Shown: positions 17,532 through 26,505, numbered from the stretch's first letter. The stretch: DNA of 64,000 nucleotides from Pseudomonas mucoides (GCF_015461845.1 NZ_JACOPW010000007.1:186001-250000), one strand, 5' to 3'. Notes: a model not told the origin generated them from the sequence alone. Made by a program: numbers and translations.

Positions 17532-19235
17532 TCAATTCAGCACCTTGAACTGCGCATCGATGGTTTGTGCCTCAACACGCCACGCCTGGAAGCGTTGCTG
17601 GCGTTCGTTGCTGTCTTTCAGGCTGTCCTGGAGCATGGCGACGCTGTCTTTGAGTTCCAGATACTTGTCGAAGAATTGCTCTCTGAATTGCTCGGCGTTG
17701 ATCAGGCCGATCAGCTCCTTACGCTGCTTCTCGAAGTCTTCAACCATCTTCGCGATGGAGGTGCGGAACGCCTCTTCCCGCTTGTATTGCTCCCAGCTGT
17801 CCCAGACTTCAATGGCTACGCCGAGGAAGGCCAGAGCACCGTTGGCACCTTTGGCGAACTTCACTGCGCCCCAGGGTTTGAATTTCAGCAGTGAGCCAAG
17901 CTCCATGCCTACCATCTTGCCAGCGCTGACGAGGGTGTCGCGGGCGGCCAATACAGTGGTGTTGTTGATCACGTTGCCTTTAAGCAGGTGATTAACGCCC
18001 TGTTTGCCGAACGCGCGGACGTTGGTGTTGAAATGGTTGATTTCGGTATCGAAGCCAAGCTGCATCTTCGCCACGTCAAGGGTGATGGACTCGGTCTGGC
18101 GGCTGAATTCGTTCTGTAAACGCGTAGCCAGTACGATGCCTTCGGCGCCAATTTCGCGCTCGAAGAAGTCGCCGAAAGTCTCCAGGCTGCTGCCCTTGGC
18201 TTGCATGATCAGGTCAGTGAAATAGCGTTCTACGAAGGAACTCAAACTTCTGCGAACAGCTTCAATCTCTAGCCCGGTCTTTTCCAACTGGTCTTCAGAG
18301 CGGCTTTTCAGCTCGCGGAGTTTGCTCACTTCCTGCGAGATTTTCTGATCGTTTTCGATGGCAACCGGCAGCTGCTTGTTCAGCACATCACGAATCACGC
18401 TGTTGTGCATTTCGCCGGCCAGCGCGGCGCTGCCGCCGTTGTTCTGGATTTTGCTGGTGGTTGCCGATTGCAGGCTGGCGATATGGGACAGCGTTTTGAA
18501 CTGGCCGATATTGGCCAGCCAATGATCAAAACCCAGATCAAATGGATTGGCCGCCACCGCCACGATGGACAACTGGCCAACTTCCGCTTCGTTCAGCCCC
18601 ACCAGCTCGCGCAGGCGGCCAGTGACGTTAGTACGTTTCACCGCCAGGTTGGTCTGGTAGTCCTGCTCGTCTTCGACGTCGGCCACTTCATCGAAACGGC
18701 TGAGGACAAACACCGTGCGTGGCAGCAGGTCCAGGGTACGGAACAGCCACACCAGATCGTCCTGGTGACTCTCTTTGATCGGGTTGGTGGAGTTCATTAC
18801 GTAGAGCACCAGATGGGCTTCGCTCACGTATTTCCTGGTGATGTCTTTGTACTTTTCGATGGCGTTGGTTTCGGCGTTTACCTGTTCTTTGAAACCGAAC
18901 AGCCCGGGGGTGTCGATCAATACAAAGTCGTCGCCCACTTCGTACACCTTCACCTCATTGGACGACTCCTGGTGGCTGATTTTCATGCTGGATTTATCCA
19001 GCTTTTCCATCCAGGCCGCGGCGATAGACGTCTTGCCTTCGGAGAAGCCGCCAATCAGGGCCACTTTGAGTTTTTCGCCGGCCACGCTGTCGATGGCGGT
19101 TTTCAGCTTGCCTTTTAGCGCCGGGTCAACAAGTACGCCGGCGGCTTCGCCTTGATCGAGGAATTTGAGCAGTTTGCCAAGCAGCTCTACCGAACGCGCT
19201 TGCTGAGCCTTGAATGTATCGAGGGTGTTTTCCAT
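17532..19235 (-). CDS. Dynamin-like GTPase, LeoA-like
   Basis: This 567-residue protein is close to the size of E. coli LeoA (571). GTPase motifs: G1 GGFSEGKTS (residues 62-70), G3 DTPG (108-111) and G4-like SRFD (179-182). Long helical segments follow (about 280-560), including a hydrophobic stretch near 430-460. LeoA is a bacterial dynamin family member with a partner GTPase encoded next to it, as here: the start ATG shares one base with the stop of the larger GTPase gene. Bacterial dynamins act at membranes, and several give phage protection. A GC-rich stem (17474-17479 with 17493-17498) followed by TTT on the minus strand lies after the stop and may weakly separate it from the DUF6361 gene. 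Confidence 0.75.
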   Translation of the reverse strand: MENTLDTFKAQQARSVELLGKLLKFLDQGEAAGVLVDPALKGKLKTAIDSVAGEKLKVALIGGFSEGKTSIAAAWMEKLDKSSMKISHQESSNEVKVYEVGDDFVLIDTPGLFGFKEQVNAETNAIEKYKDITRKYVSEAHLVLYVMNSTNPIKESHQDDLVWLFRTLDLLPRTVFVLSRFDEVADVEDEQDYQTNLAVKRTNVTGRLRELVGLNEAEVGQLSIVAVAANPFDLGFDHWLANIGQFKTLSHIASLQSATTSKIQNNGGSAALAGEMHNSVIRDVLNKQLPVAIENDQKISQEVSKLRELKSRSEDQLEKTGLEIEAVRRSLSSFVERYFTDLIMQAKGSSLETFGDFFEREIGAEGIVLATRLQNEFSRQTESITLDVAKMQLGFDTEINHFNTNVRAFGKQGVNHLLKGNVINNTTVLAARDTLVSAGKMVGMELGSLLKFKPWGAVKFAKGANGALAFLGVAIEVWDSWEQYKREEAFRTSIAKMVEDFEKQRKELIGLINAEQFREQFFDKYLELKDSVAMLQDSLKDSNERQQRFQAWRVEAQTIDAQFKVLN

Positions 19236-22200
19236 TACAGGGTTCCTGCATTGTCGATCTGGCGGGAAATGTTAGTTAGCTGATCGGTCGATTGGCCCAG
19301 TAGCTGCACCAGGCTGGCGGTCTGGGTGATGGGGGCTTCAAGTGCCTGCTCCAGCACGCTGATTTTTTTCTCCATGTCCGCCAAGGCGGTTTTCAAACCG
19401 TCGTGGAGCAAGGTGCGTAATTGGCCGGTGGCTTCGCGCAGGTTGCTATCAACGGCCTCGCGCTGCTGAGACTTCTTGTAGTCGGGGCTGAACGCGCTTC
19501 TTACAGCCTTGTAAGAGGATAAAACAAGGCCGGCGAGCGCGGGGGCAAGTGCCAGCAAGCCGGCTCCGCCAGTAAAGATCGCCGCAGCAATGCTGCCGGC
19601 CAGGCCAATCAACAGGGTGCCGACCTTGATGCCGTTGTCGATCTTGATCTTGAGACCGAACTTGCCATTGAGCTTGGTATTGCCGAGTTTGGCGTAGATG
19701 CCAGTCAGTTCGCGGGCCTGCGCTTCGAAGCGGGCAAGAATGTCTTCGGCTTCCTTTTGGAAGCGCTCGACCTCCTTCGCGATGGCACCCGGAAGCCGAT
19801 CGCTCAGTTGCTTTTGCTGGGCGTCGATGGTGTCGCGGAACGCTTGCTTGAACTCATCGTTGCTGATGTCGGCGTCGATGAGTTTGTACATCGCATTTCG
19901 CACGTCGCTGACAAACTGATCTATCTCGGTTTCACCGGCTGATTCCAGGCGTTTTTTCAGGGATTTAAAGCTGCCCTTCAATTGCACCTGGGCACTGCGG
20001 CCGTCCAGGCGGAGGTTCTCCAACAACTGGCTGAACCTGCCTTTGAGCTCTTTCAGCGCTGTAACCGTCTGGTCCAACGCGTCCTTGGCCTTATGGAAGT
20101 TGGCCCGGGTTATCTTGGCTTCGCTGCCATCAAGCAGCTTGCCGTTGAGCAGGTACAAAAACGCGCGCAAGCGGGTTTTTTCCAGCAGTTCTTCGGCGTC
20201 GAAGTCAGCAAGAATCTTGGTGCGCCGAGTGGCATTTTGCGAGTTGGGTGCAAAGTGATCGGTTGAGGCCAGAAACGCAGGCAGTGCCGAGAGGGGAAAC
20301 ACCTCGCGGTAGTGGTCGCCAAGCTGCCCGCGCATCTTCTCGTTGAGCCCTTCCAGGCTCACGGCTTCGTCTTCGGAGATTAGCGGGCGGTTTGTAAGCG
20401 AGTGTTTAGGGTTGGTGATTTTCTTGTTGAAAATCGTCCAGACCTCGGTTTGCGCGCCCAGGTGTTCCTTGATTTTTTCCAGAGTGCCTTTGCGTTGCGC
20501 GTCACCGGTTTGTGGTGGCGCCGCCTGGTTGGTGACGTAAAGCACGGCGTGGGCAGTTTGCACGGCTTTCTCGATCTGGCTGACCACCAGCCCCTCGTTA
20601 CCCTCGATGCCGGGCACATCCAGCAAGGCGAATGGTTGGCCGTTCAGCTTCAAGTCGTAGCGCTGGGTTTGGCGGGTGAAATCGGCACGGCCATCGCCAA
20701 TGATTTCGCCGTCGCCCAACGTTTGCAGCTTTACCAAGTGGCTTTCGCTTTCCTGCGTTTGTTGCACGAGTTGTTGTGCCAGCGCGTGTTTGCCTCGCTC
20801 CACTTCGCTGAATTGGGCGCGCAACGGCTCAATGGCACTGTCACGGGCGGCAGCCACCAATGGCGGCTGCTGCTCGGCGAGTACCAGTTGCGCCTCTTCC
20901 GGCATTGGCTTGAACAAACGAATCAGCTTCTGCCAGAGCGAGGCGGTTTCCTTGCGCTCGGCAATAAGCGCCCTGAGGGAACTAATGGCATCAAGAGCAT
21001 CGCTGTGCAGGCGGTTATGGTGCTCGGTAGTGTTGTCGAGCTGTTGCGCCAGCCCGGCAAGCTGAACGTCGGTCTGTTCAACGGCCTGTTGCATGCGCTG
21101 CAAGTTCTCTTCGCTTAGTTCGTATTTGATTTGTAACTCACGGAATGCGTGTTGATGGGCGACCTTGGTAGGCTCTTGCAGCAGAATGCGCAGGGTTTCA
21201 ATAAGGGTCGATTTTCCCGCACCGGTTTCGCCATACACCGCGATAGTGAAGGTTTTCCACTCGGCGTTTTCCTGGAGTTCCTTGAGTTGTGCCTTCAACG
21301 TGGTTCGTTGCTCGTTCAGCAGTTCTCGCGCGTCTTGTTGTGCCAGATTCAACGCAGGATCGGTCGTCTGGTTGCTCAGCGACAGAGCGATACGCGCCAG
21401 CTCATCATTGACGTGCTGATAAATATCGCTGGCCGTTTTGAGTTCGAGCGTCATCGTGCTTACTTCCTGTAAATGAAACGGTTCAGGCAGGGGAACGGTG
21501 GTAGCCAGCCCCTCCTCCAGCACTCCTAAACCTTGAACTTGCGAGGTGGTTTTGAACCGTACCTGGGTCAGCACCTCAGGGAGATGTTTCCAATAGTCGC
21601 TGTGACCGAAGCCGGCGATCCGGATATTCTCGAAATGCTCAACCTCGTTGCGGCCCAGGCAAACTTCCCCTGCATTCTTCAGCAACGTCCAATCCGATTT
21701 GGAATAGGCATTGATCAAACGGCCTTTGAGCACACCGCGCATTTGATGCGCCTCGGCGGGCTCCACAGTGACAGCGGCAGCCATCAGCAACACATCATTG
21801 ACGGCGAGCGAATGTGACTGCGCGGCGACAAGTTTTTTCAGGCTACTGATAATCAGACGCCCGCCGAGCGAATGACCGATCAGGTTGATCGTGTTGATAC
21901 CAAGGTGGTGGTCGCGCAAGTATTCGCTCAGTTGGTCGAGTAGCGACTCGCCCATTTCCTCGGCTCGCGAGCGTATTTTCCAAAAATGCGAGCCACGATC
22001 GACAGCAGCCACGGCGGCACAAATCGGCAACGACACGTCACTTGAAACCTTGAGTAGTGTTTTTGACGTCCGATTGAAACGGGCAAAATGGCTGGACGGC
22101 CAGAAGGCGAAAATATTCGTGTGGCATCGAATGGATTCAGGAATGCTCGCCAGCAAGGTTTGCCGGTCTTTAACACTATGGCCGGCGCTATAACCGTGGA

Positions 22201-22270
22201 TGAAGATATTCGCTTCATTCGATCCGTGGCTTTCGTTTCCTAGGCTGCTGAACGTAAATAGTTTGCTCAT
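19235..22270 (-). CDS. Alpha/beta-hydrolase fused to dynamin-like GTPase, LeoBC-like
   Basis: This 1011-residue protein has two parts. Residues 1 to about 260 form an alpha/beta-hydrolase: NIFIHGYSAGHSVKDR, then the nucleophile elbow GHSLGG (132-137). Residues about 273-1011 form a large GTPase with G1 GETGAGKS (347-354), G3 DVPGIEGNEG, coiled-coil segments, and a hydrophobic pair near 880-920 (GLAGSIAAAIFTGGAGLLAL) suited to membrane insertion. Met273 is preceded by AGGAAG with 8-bp spacing (ATG at 21454), so the GTPase might also be made alone. It is coupled to the LeoA-like gene by a TAATG overlap. The pair probably senses or alters membranes during infection; whether the hydrolase acts on lipid is unknown. 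Confidence 0.7.
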   Translation of the reverse strand: MSKLFTFSSLGNESHGSNEANIFIHGYSAGHSVKDRQTLLASIPESIRCHTNIFAFWPSSHFARFNRTSKTLLKVSSDVSLPICAAVAAVDRGSHFWKIRSRAEEMGESLLDQLSEYLRDHHLGINTINLIGHSLGGRLIISSLKKLVAAQSHSLAVNDVLLMAAAVTVEPAEAHQMRGVLKGRLINAYSKSDWTLLKNAGEVCLGRNEVEHFENIRIAGFGHSDYWKHLPEVLTQVRFKTTSQVQGLGVLEEGLATTVPLPEPFHLQEVSTMTLELKTASDIYQHVNDELARIALSLSNQTTDPALNLAQQDARELLNEQRTTLKAQLKELQENAEWKTFTIAVYGETGAGKSTLIETLRILLQEPTKVAHQHAFRELQIKYELSEENLQRMQQAVEQTDVQLAGLAQQLDNTTEHHNRLHSDALDAISSLRALIAERKETASLWQKLIRLFKPMPEEAQLVLAEQQPPLVAAARDSAIEPLRAQFSEVERGKHALAQQLVQQTQESESHLVKLQTLGDGEIIGDGRADFTRQTQRYDLKLNGQPFALLDVPGIEGNEGLVVSQIEKAVQTAHAVLYVTNQAAPPQTGDAQRKGTLEKIKEHLGAQTEVWTIFNKKITNPKHSLTNRPLISEDEAVSLEGLNEKMRGQLGDHYREVFPLSALPAFLASTDHFAPNSQNATRRTKILADFDAEELLEKTRLRAFLYLLNGKLLDGSEAKITRANFHKAKDALDQTVTALKELKGRFSQLLENLRLDGRSAQVQLKGSFKSLKKRLESAGETEIDQFVSDVRNAMYKLIDADISNDEFKQAFRDTIDAQQKQLSDRLPGAIAKEVERFQKEAEDILARFEAQARELTGIYAKLGNTKLNGKFGLKIKIDNGIKVGTLLIGLAGSIAAAIFTGGAGLLALAPALAGLVLSSYKAVRSAFSPDYKKSQQREAVDSNLREATGQLRTLLHDGLKTALADMEKKISVLEQALEAPITQTASLVQLLGQSTDQLTNISRQIDNAGTL

Positions 22271-22302
22271 CGAGTTCTCGATATCCCTGTTACTTCAGCC
22301 AG

Positions 22303-22511
22303 CTAGACGATGCATGCACCCGTATTTTTTTCGCCCAGACCAAAGGGCCCCGGCAGGCTGTCCAGATCACGCTGCAGCATACGCAAACTTATTGAGATGC
22401 CTTCTTCGTGCAGTTTTCCAGCAACGTAGTGGTCGCGCGACGCTGAGGTTCTCGTGGGATTAGTCGTAAAAAAGCGAGCTGCCTGAGCAGCGTACCCTTC
22501 GCTTCGGACAT
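22303..22511 (-). pseudogene. N-terminal remnant of a WYL-type regulator (frameshifted)
   Basis: From ATG 22511 the frame reads MSEAKGTLLRQLAFLRLIPR..TTTLLE, then shifts near an A-run. In the next frame it continues as CTG CAC GAA..., giving LHEEGISISLRMLQRDLDSL, and stops at TAG 22305. Joined, this is the N-terminal winged helix of WYL-domain regulators, which often control defence operons (BrxR/CapW-like). One lost base explains the shift, and the WYL domain is missing altogether. It sits 32 bp upstream of the dynamin operon, so that operon may have lost its repressor. Confidence 0.65.
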
Positions 22512-22536
22512 CACAACTTCCTTGTTAAAGAGGATG

Positions 22537-22561
22537 AAAAATGGCGGCTACACGCCGCCAT
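22537..22561 (-). terminator. Hairpin with T-run on the minus strand
   Basis: ATGGCGGC and GCCGCCAT form a perfect 8-bp stem (22541-22548 with 22554-22561, 5-nt loop). It is followed on the minus strand by TTTTTC. It lies immediately upstream of the WYL remnant and would insulate the operon from transcription entering from the right. Confidence 0.5.
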
Positions 22562-22853
22562 CTCTTTGACGACCATAACTTACCAGATGGCTCATTGCTA
22601 TAACCGGCCGTTAAGAAGCCCGGCCGGCATAGCCTGCCTTAACCCTGCATTAGAATGTGTCGCCCAGACCAATGCGAGATGAACTACCCCTCGCAGAAGG
22701 TTGTAGCCTGTCGGTTAGGGCGATCAATGTGACCAAAGACCGCAACATCCTACCCATACGGTAGGCCGCCGACACCGGCGACAACGCGCGTAATCCGTGG
22801 CTTGCAGCATGGCGCCAGAAGTGGCGACTGTAGCCAGATCTCCCCTCCGGCCA

Positions 22854-22898
22854 AGCCCCTGCGCAGGGGAAGGCTCTGCATTCCCCTGCGCAGGGGCT
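22854..22898. repeat. Inverted pair of 14-bp palindromes
   Basis: An 18-bp arm (22854-22871) is repeated exactly in inverted orientation at 22881-22898, with a 9-bp spacer. Each arm itself contains the perfect palindrome CCCCTGCGCAGGGG. The block lies in a gene-poor stretch upstream of the DUF3987 gene. It could be a paired operator, a resolution site or part of an origin. Confidence 0.6.
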
Positions 22899-22981
22899 CA
22901 CATTTAAAAGACAACGAACGGCTAATCGCGCATCCCACACTACTCACGATTATGGTCCTTAGCAGCTCGATGACCTTTTCA

Positions 22982-23054
22982 TGGCGACAACGGCGACAGT
23001 GGCGACAACCCCCGTCCTGCCTGGACTGGAGCGTGGCGACAAAAGTGGCGACAG
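22982..23054 (+). repeat. GGCGACA repeat cluster, left copy of a 72-bp inverted repeat
   Basis: GGCGACA begins at 22983, 22992, 23001, 23035 and 23047, with spacings 9, 9, 34 and 12. The reverse complement of 25267-25338 aligns along the whole block with about 82-85% identity and the same 9, 9, 34 spacing. On the minus strand the block also reads LSPR..GVVATVAVVA, similar to the protein encoded at 25188-25547, so it may be a decayed copy of that gene. Confidence 0.6.
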
Positions 23055-23803
23055 TCGCCACTTTATCGCCGAAATCGTTTAAAGGCTTGACCACTTTTGG
23101 CCACCGGCGTACGAATGAATGCGCAAGCCGCTGTCATCGACAGCAACCCTTAGAGGTAGCCCGAACCTAAAAGGCTACGCCACATGGTGGGTGGTTCTCC
23201 CCAAGTGCGACTAGCGTCCGGCAGCTCGCACGGTCACAGCACTCGCTGTGATGGATGCCTACTTAACATCAATGACGTCCGCAGCATCTGCTCTCCACTC
23301 TGCTGCCCTGCAGCAACGCCACCGCTTGGCTCATTCGCTGCGCCAACTCGTGCCCGTCTCTTTCTTCAGGAAAGAGACCGGCGCTCCTACCATTGCTGCA
23401 GCCCTGCTCGCACGGGCCTTTGCGGCTTTCCCCCTCGTGACAATCGGCATGACAAACATCGAATGCTCACTCGCCACAGCGATGCCGATGATGGTGCCGC
23501 AGCCCACGGAATGGACTGCACCTGACTGACAGTCAGGCATGCCCCGGTCATCACCTCGCTGCCTTCACCCGACTCAGGATCTCGCGGTGCCGGTTTCGTC
23601 AGCCAGTGCAGCCTCCACCCGCCCACCGCTATCGGTGTTCAGGAGGCCAGATCATGAGATGCCCACGCTCCCGGTCGTAAGGAGCCGTCAGTCCCGCGTA
23701 AGTGGACAACCCTCACAGGTCGCAGGGGCCTTGATCCCTGATAACACTCAACAACCGTGGCGGGATGAGTGAGGACGACGTCGATAGTCTCAGGAGAAGT
23801 GCG
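23055..23803. other. Gene-poor leader of the DUF3987 operon
   Basis: I find no convincing gene here. A 9-bp stem-loop (GTCTCTTTC with GAAAGAGAC, 23356-23378) and a 7-bp one at about 23521-23537 are visible. One open frame (23248-23529, plus strand, 93 codons) has no clear ribosome site and no family resemblance. A strong AGGAGG at 23641-23646 precedes only an eight-codon frame (MRCPRSRS), which may be the scar of a zinc-finger protein gene, but this is speculative. Confidence 0.4.
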
Positions 23804-25204
23804 ATGCAACTGTGCGAAGCGTTCGAACCACCACAACCCTTGCTGGAATACCAGCAGGCGCCACTGCCCTACCCGGTCGAAGCACTCGGGGATCTGTTGG
23901 GCCCTGCGGTCGAACGACTGGCCGAGGTGATCGGCGTACCCTGCGCCATGGCTGCGCAATCGGTGCTGGCTACCACGGCCTTGGTGAGCCAGGGCCATGC
24001 CAATGCCCAACTCGACGGCCGAACTTATCCGCTGTCCCTCTACCTACTGACGGTGGCGTCCTCGGGTGATCGCAAAAGCGCGGTGGATCACCTGGCACTG
24101 AAGGCGGCGCGCGACTGGGAACGACAGCAGTGGACCCTGTATGCGGAAAAGCTCAAAACCTATCGCGCCGCTACCAACATCATGGCCAAACCCAAAACCT
24201 CAAATAAACACGCGGAGGCGGAAGGCGGTGAGCTGTCCGAGCCGGTACCGCCGAGACTGATCATTGCCGACCCCACCATTGAGGCCCTGGTCAAAAGCCT
24301 GTGCCATGGCTTGCCCAGCATGGGCTTGTTTAATGATGAAGGTGGTCAGTTCTTGGGCAGCAGCACCATGAGCAAAGAGAACCTACTCAAGGCGATCACC
24401 ACCTTGTCGACACTGTGGGATGGCAGCCCGATCGATCGGGCGCGCTCCATGGCGGGGGAAAGTCTGCGGGCCTATGACCGTCACCTAAGTCTACATCTGA
24501 TGCTACAGCCCTACCTGGCCAACCAACTGTTCAAAGACCCGGTGATCAATGGCCAAGGCATCCTCGGCCGTTGCCTGATCAGTTGGCCCGAGCGCCTGGC
24601 CGGCCAACGACTCTACAAGGCGATCGACCTGACCCGAGATACCAAAGTCCAGCGCTACCAACAGCGGATCACCGCCCTGCTGCAAAAGCCCTGGCCGCTT
24701 CACCAGGATGGCTCTCTCAATCCCGCCACGCTGGAGCTGACTCCCCGCGCCCGTCGTGCCTGGATAGATATTCACGACACCATCGAGTGCCAGTCTGGCG
24801 AGTTCGGCGAGTTGGCCGGCGTCCAGTCTGTGGCGGGCAAGGCGGCGGCGAATGTACTGCGTATCGCGGGCGTGCTGGCCATGGTTGAAGAGGCCAGTGC
24901 GCTGGACGAGGCACACATCCAGCGTGCCTCCACGCTGATGGATTACTACCTGGCCGAGATTCAACGCCTGACCGAACAAGAGCCGGTCAATAGCCGACGC
25001 GAGGAAGCAGATCGGCTGCTGCGCTGGCTGGTGCAGAAAGGCTGGACCCAGTTCACCGTCCGCGACGTCAATCGCAACGGTCCTCGTTTTGCCCGCAAGA
25101 GCGCTGACCATACCGCCTCTTTATTGGTCGTACTGATCACTTTTCGCTGGCTGAGCAGCCGCGACGGAAAAACTTTCGAGGTCCGCCATGTTCCGCCTCA
25201 ATGA
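23804..25204 (+). CDS. DUF3987-family protein (primase/helicase-associated, mobile element)
   Basis: The protein has 466 residues from ATG 23804, which has AGGAGA at 23792-23797. An in-frame ATG at 23765 (13 codons earlier) lacks a ribosome site. It shows the DUF3987/YfjI-type pattern: PYPVEALGDLLGPAVERLAEVIGVP at the N-terminus, LTVASSGDRKSAVD (P-loop-like, residues about 80-95), LFNDEGGQFLG (acidic Walker-B-like) and a C-terminal helical region ending in a winged-helix-like segment. Such proteins occur in integrated elements and are thought to help replication; no activity is proven from this sequence. It overlaps the next gene by 17 bp and is flanked by inverted GGCGACA clusters. Confidence 0.7.
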   Translation: MQLCEAFEPPQPLLEYQQAPLPYPVEALGDLLGPAVERLAEVIGVPCAMAAQSVLATTALVSQGHANAQLDGRTYPLSLYLLTVASSGDRKSAVDHLALKAARDWERQQWTLYAEKLKTYRAATNIMAKPKTSNKHAEAEGGELSEPVPPRLIIADPTIEALVKSLCHGLPSMGLFNDEGGQFLGSSTMSKENLLKAITTLSTLWDGSPIDRARSMAGESLRAYDRHLSLHLMLQPYLANQLFKDPVINGQGILGRCLISWPERLAGQRLYKAIDLTRDTKVQRYQQRITALLQKPWPLHQDGSLNPATLELTPRARRAWIDIHDTIECQSGEFGELAGVQSVAGKAAANVLRIAGVLAMVEEASALDEAHIQRASTLMDYYLAEIQRLTEQEPVNSRREEADRLLRWLVQKGWTQFTVRDVNRNGPRFARKSADHTASLLVVLITFRWLSSRDGKTFEVRHVPPQ

Positions 25205-25547
25205 CGCGGTGCGCTGCTACAAGGCGCAACATCAATCGCCACCTGAATCGCGGCGTGTCGCCGCTTCTGTCGCCAGCCTGTCGCCACGCGCCGGGCCAGA
25301 AACAACGAGGGTTGTCGCCACTGTCGCCGCTGTCGCCACACCACCCCTGGAGCCAGCCAACCTTGCCCTGCTGATCGAGCAACTGCGCGAAGAAGGGGCA
25401 CTGCTGCAACACCAGGAGAACGCCCTCCTGATCCGCCCGACACACTGGCAGCAAGTGGACAGGCTTAGCCCCCACTGGAAAGCCCTGCTGCTCTATCTGC
25501 AGACAAACGAAAACGGTGATGACAATGGCACTGGTCGGTCGACGTGA
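25188..25547 (+). CDS. Hypothetical protein overlapping a GGCGACA repeat cluster
   Basis: This 119-residue protein has an N-terminal segment (MFRLNDAVRCYKAQ), a low-complexity Ala/Val/Pro linker (ASVASLSPRAGP, VVATVAAVATP) encoded by the TGTCGCC repeats, and a C-terminal helical part (ALLIEQLREEGALLQHQENALLIRP). It overlaps the DUF3987 gene by 17 bp and the recombinase gene by 23 bp, so it is probably co-translated with them. I do not recognise the family. The linker may be shaped by the DNA repeats rather than by protein function. Confidence 0.55.
   Translation: MFRLNDAVRCYKAQHQSPPESRRVAASVASLSPRAGPETTRVVATVAAVATPPLEPANLALLIEQLREEGALLQHQENALLIRPTHWQQVDRLSPHWKALLLYLQTNENGDDNGTGRST
25267..25338 (-). 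repeat. TGTCGCC repeat cluster, right copy of the 72-bp inverted repeat
   Basis: TGTCGCC begins at 25268, 25279, 25313, 25322 and 25331, with a sixth copy at 25256. Read on the minus strand, the order and spacing (9, 9, 34) mirror the left cluster at 22982-23054. It lies inside the coding sequence of the hypothetical protein. Confidence 0.6.
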
Positions 25548-26505
25548 TGGTCGCAACTTTGGCTACGGTCGTCAGCTGAGCTACGCCGGCCCACAAGCGC
25601 TCAAGGATCTGTTTGCCGGCGGCCACTTCGCCACGGTCAAAGCGCATAGCGATCGCTGGCAAGCATTCGTGCGTTGGTGTCGGTCAGAGGACGGTCCCGG
25701 TTACAACGATGCGCGCCAGATCGATCGCCGGACGCTGCAAGACTACGCCGCGTATCTGCGCCAGCAGATCCAGCAAGGTGAACTCTGCATCGCGACCGCG
25801 CAGAACCGCCTGAGCAGCGTCAACCGCACCCTCGCTGCGCTGCGCGGTGATCAGGACGTGAGGATCGCTAGCCCGAGCCAGGCGTTAGGACTGCAGCGCT
25901 CGAGCGTACGCACCCGCGCGCCGGATGGCCAAGACCAGCAACAGGTGCGGCGAGTACTCGAGGCACTTGGCGAACAGCACCACGAGCGGGTGGCCGCGAT
26001 TGTCCTGTTGGCCCGAGCAACTGGCATGCGACTGCGCGAAGCGATCCTGGCTGACCTGCCACGCTTGCAGCGCGAAGCCGCTCACTTAGGCCGCATCAAC
26101 ATCCAGGACGGCACCAAAGGCGGCCGCTCAGGAGCTTCAGCGCCGCGATGGGTTGTGGCCAATGAAGCGGTGAAGGCGGCACTACAGTTGGCTCGTTATA
26201 CGTCGCTGCCCCGCAGCCGCAACTTACTGGCCCGAGACGAAAGCTACGCCGTATTCCTGCACCAAACCGTGCTCCCCGCCCGCGAAACGCTACATGAACA
26301 CGGACTGAAGGGTTTCCATGAACTGCGAGCGGCCTACGCCTGCGAGCGTTACGAGCAACTCACTGGCCACACCGCACCAGTCAACGGCGGCCACTGCTAT
26401 CGCATTGACCGCGACCTTGATCAACAGGCGCGGCAACAGATCAGCCTTGAGCTTGGGCATAACCGAATCGATGTAGTTTCGGCCTACATTGGAGGTCGAG
26501 CGTGA
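25525..26505 (+). CDS. Tyrosine recombinase (integrase-domain protein), second in the island
   Basis: This 326-residue protein starts at ATG 25525 (MALVGRRDGRNFGYGRQLS); an ATG at 25519 and GTG at 25516 are also in frame. The N-terminal part (residues about 25-120) resembles a SAM-like core-binding domain (RWQAFVRWCR, LQDYAAYLRQQ). The catalytic part has the first Arg in ARATGMRLREAILADL, FHELRAAYACERY (HxLR), ELGHNRIDVVSAYIGG with His and the final Tyr. All core residues appear present. It forms one operon with the DUF3987 gene and two small genes. It may act on the nearby inverted repeats, but no substrate is known. Confidence 0.75.
   Translation: MALVGRRDGRNFGYGRQLSYAGPQALKDLFAGGHFATVKAHSDRWQAFVRWCRSEDGPGYNDARQIDRRTLQDYAAYLRQQIQQGELCIATAQNRLSSVNRTLAALRGDQDVRIASPSQALGLQRSSVRTRAPDGQDQQQVRRVLEALGEQHHERVAAIVLLARATGMRLREAILADLPRLQREAAHLGRINIQDGTKGGRSGASAPRWVVANEAVKAALQLARYTSLPRSRNLLARDESYAVFLHQTVLPARETLHEHGLKGFHELRAAYACERYEQLTGHTAPVNGGHCYRIDRDLDQQARQQISLELGHNRIDVVSAYIGGRA

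Noticed and set aside
22854..23054. CRISPR array
   Set aside because: The repeats are short, unevenly spaced or palindromic, with no unique spacers of uniform length and no cas genes.
22750..23094. Minus-strand coding frame through the GGCGACA cluster
   Set aside because: No ribosome site and a Cys/Arg-rich chance composition. Only a short part resembles the protein at 25188, so a real gene is not supported.
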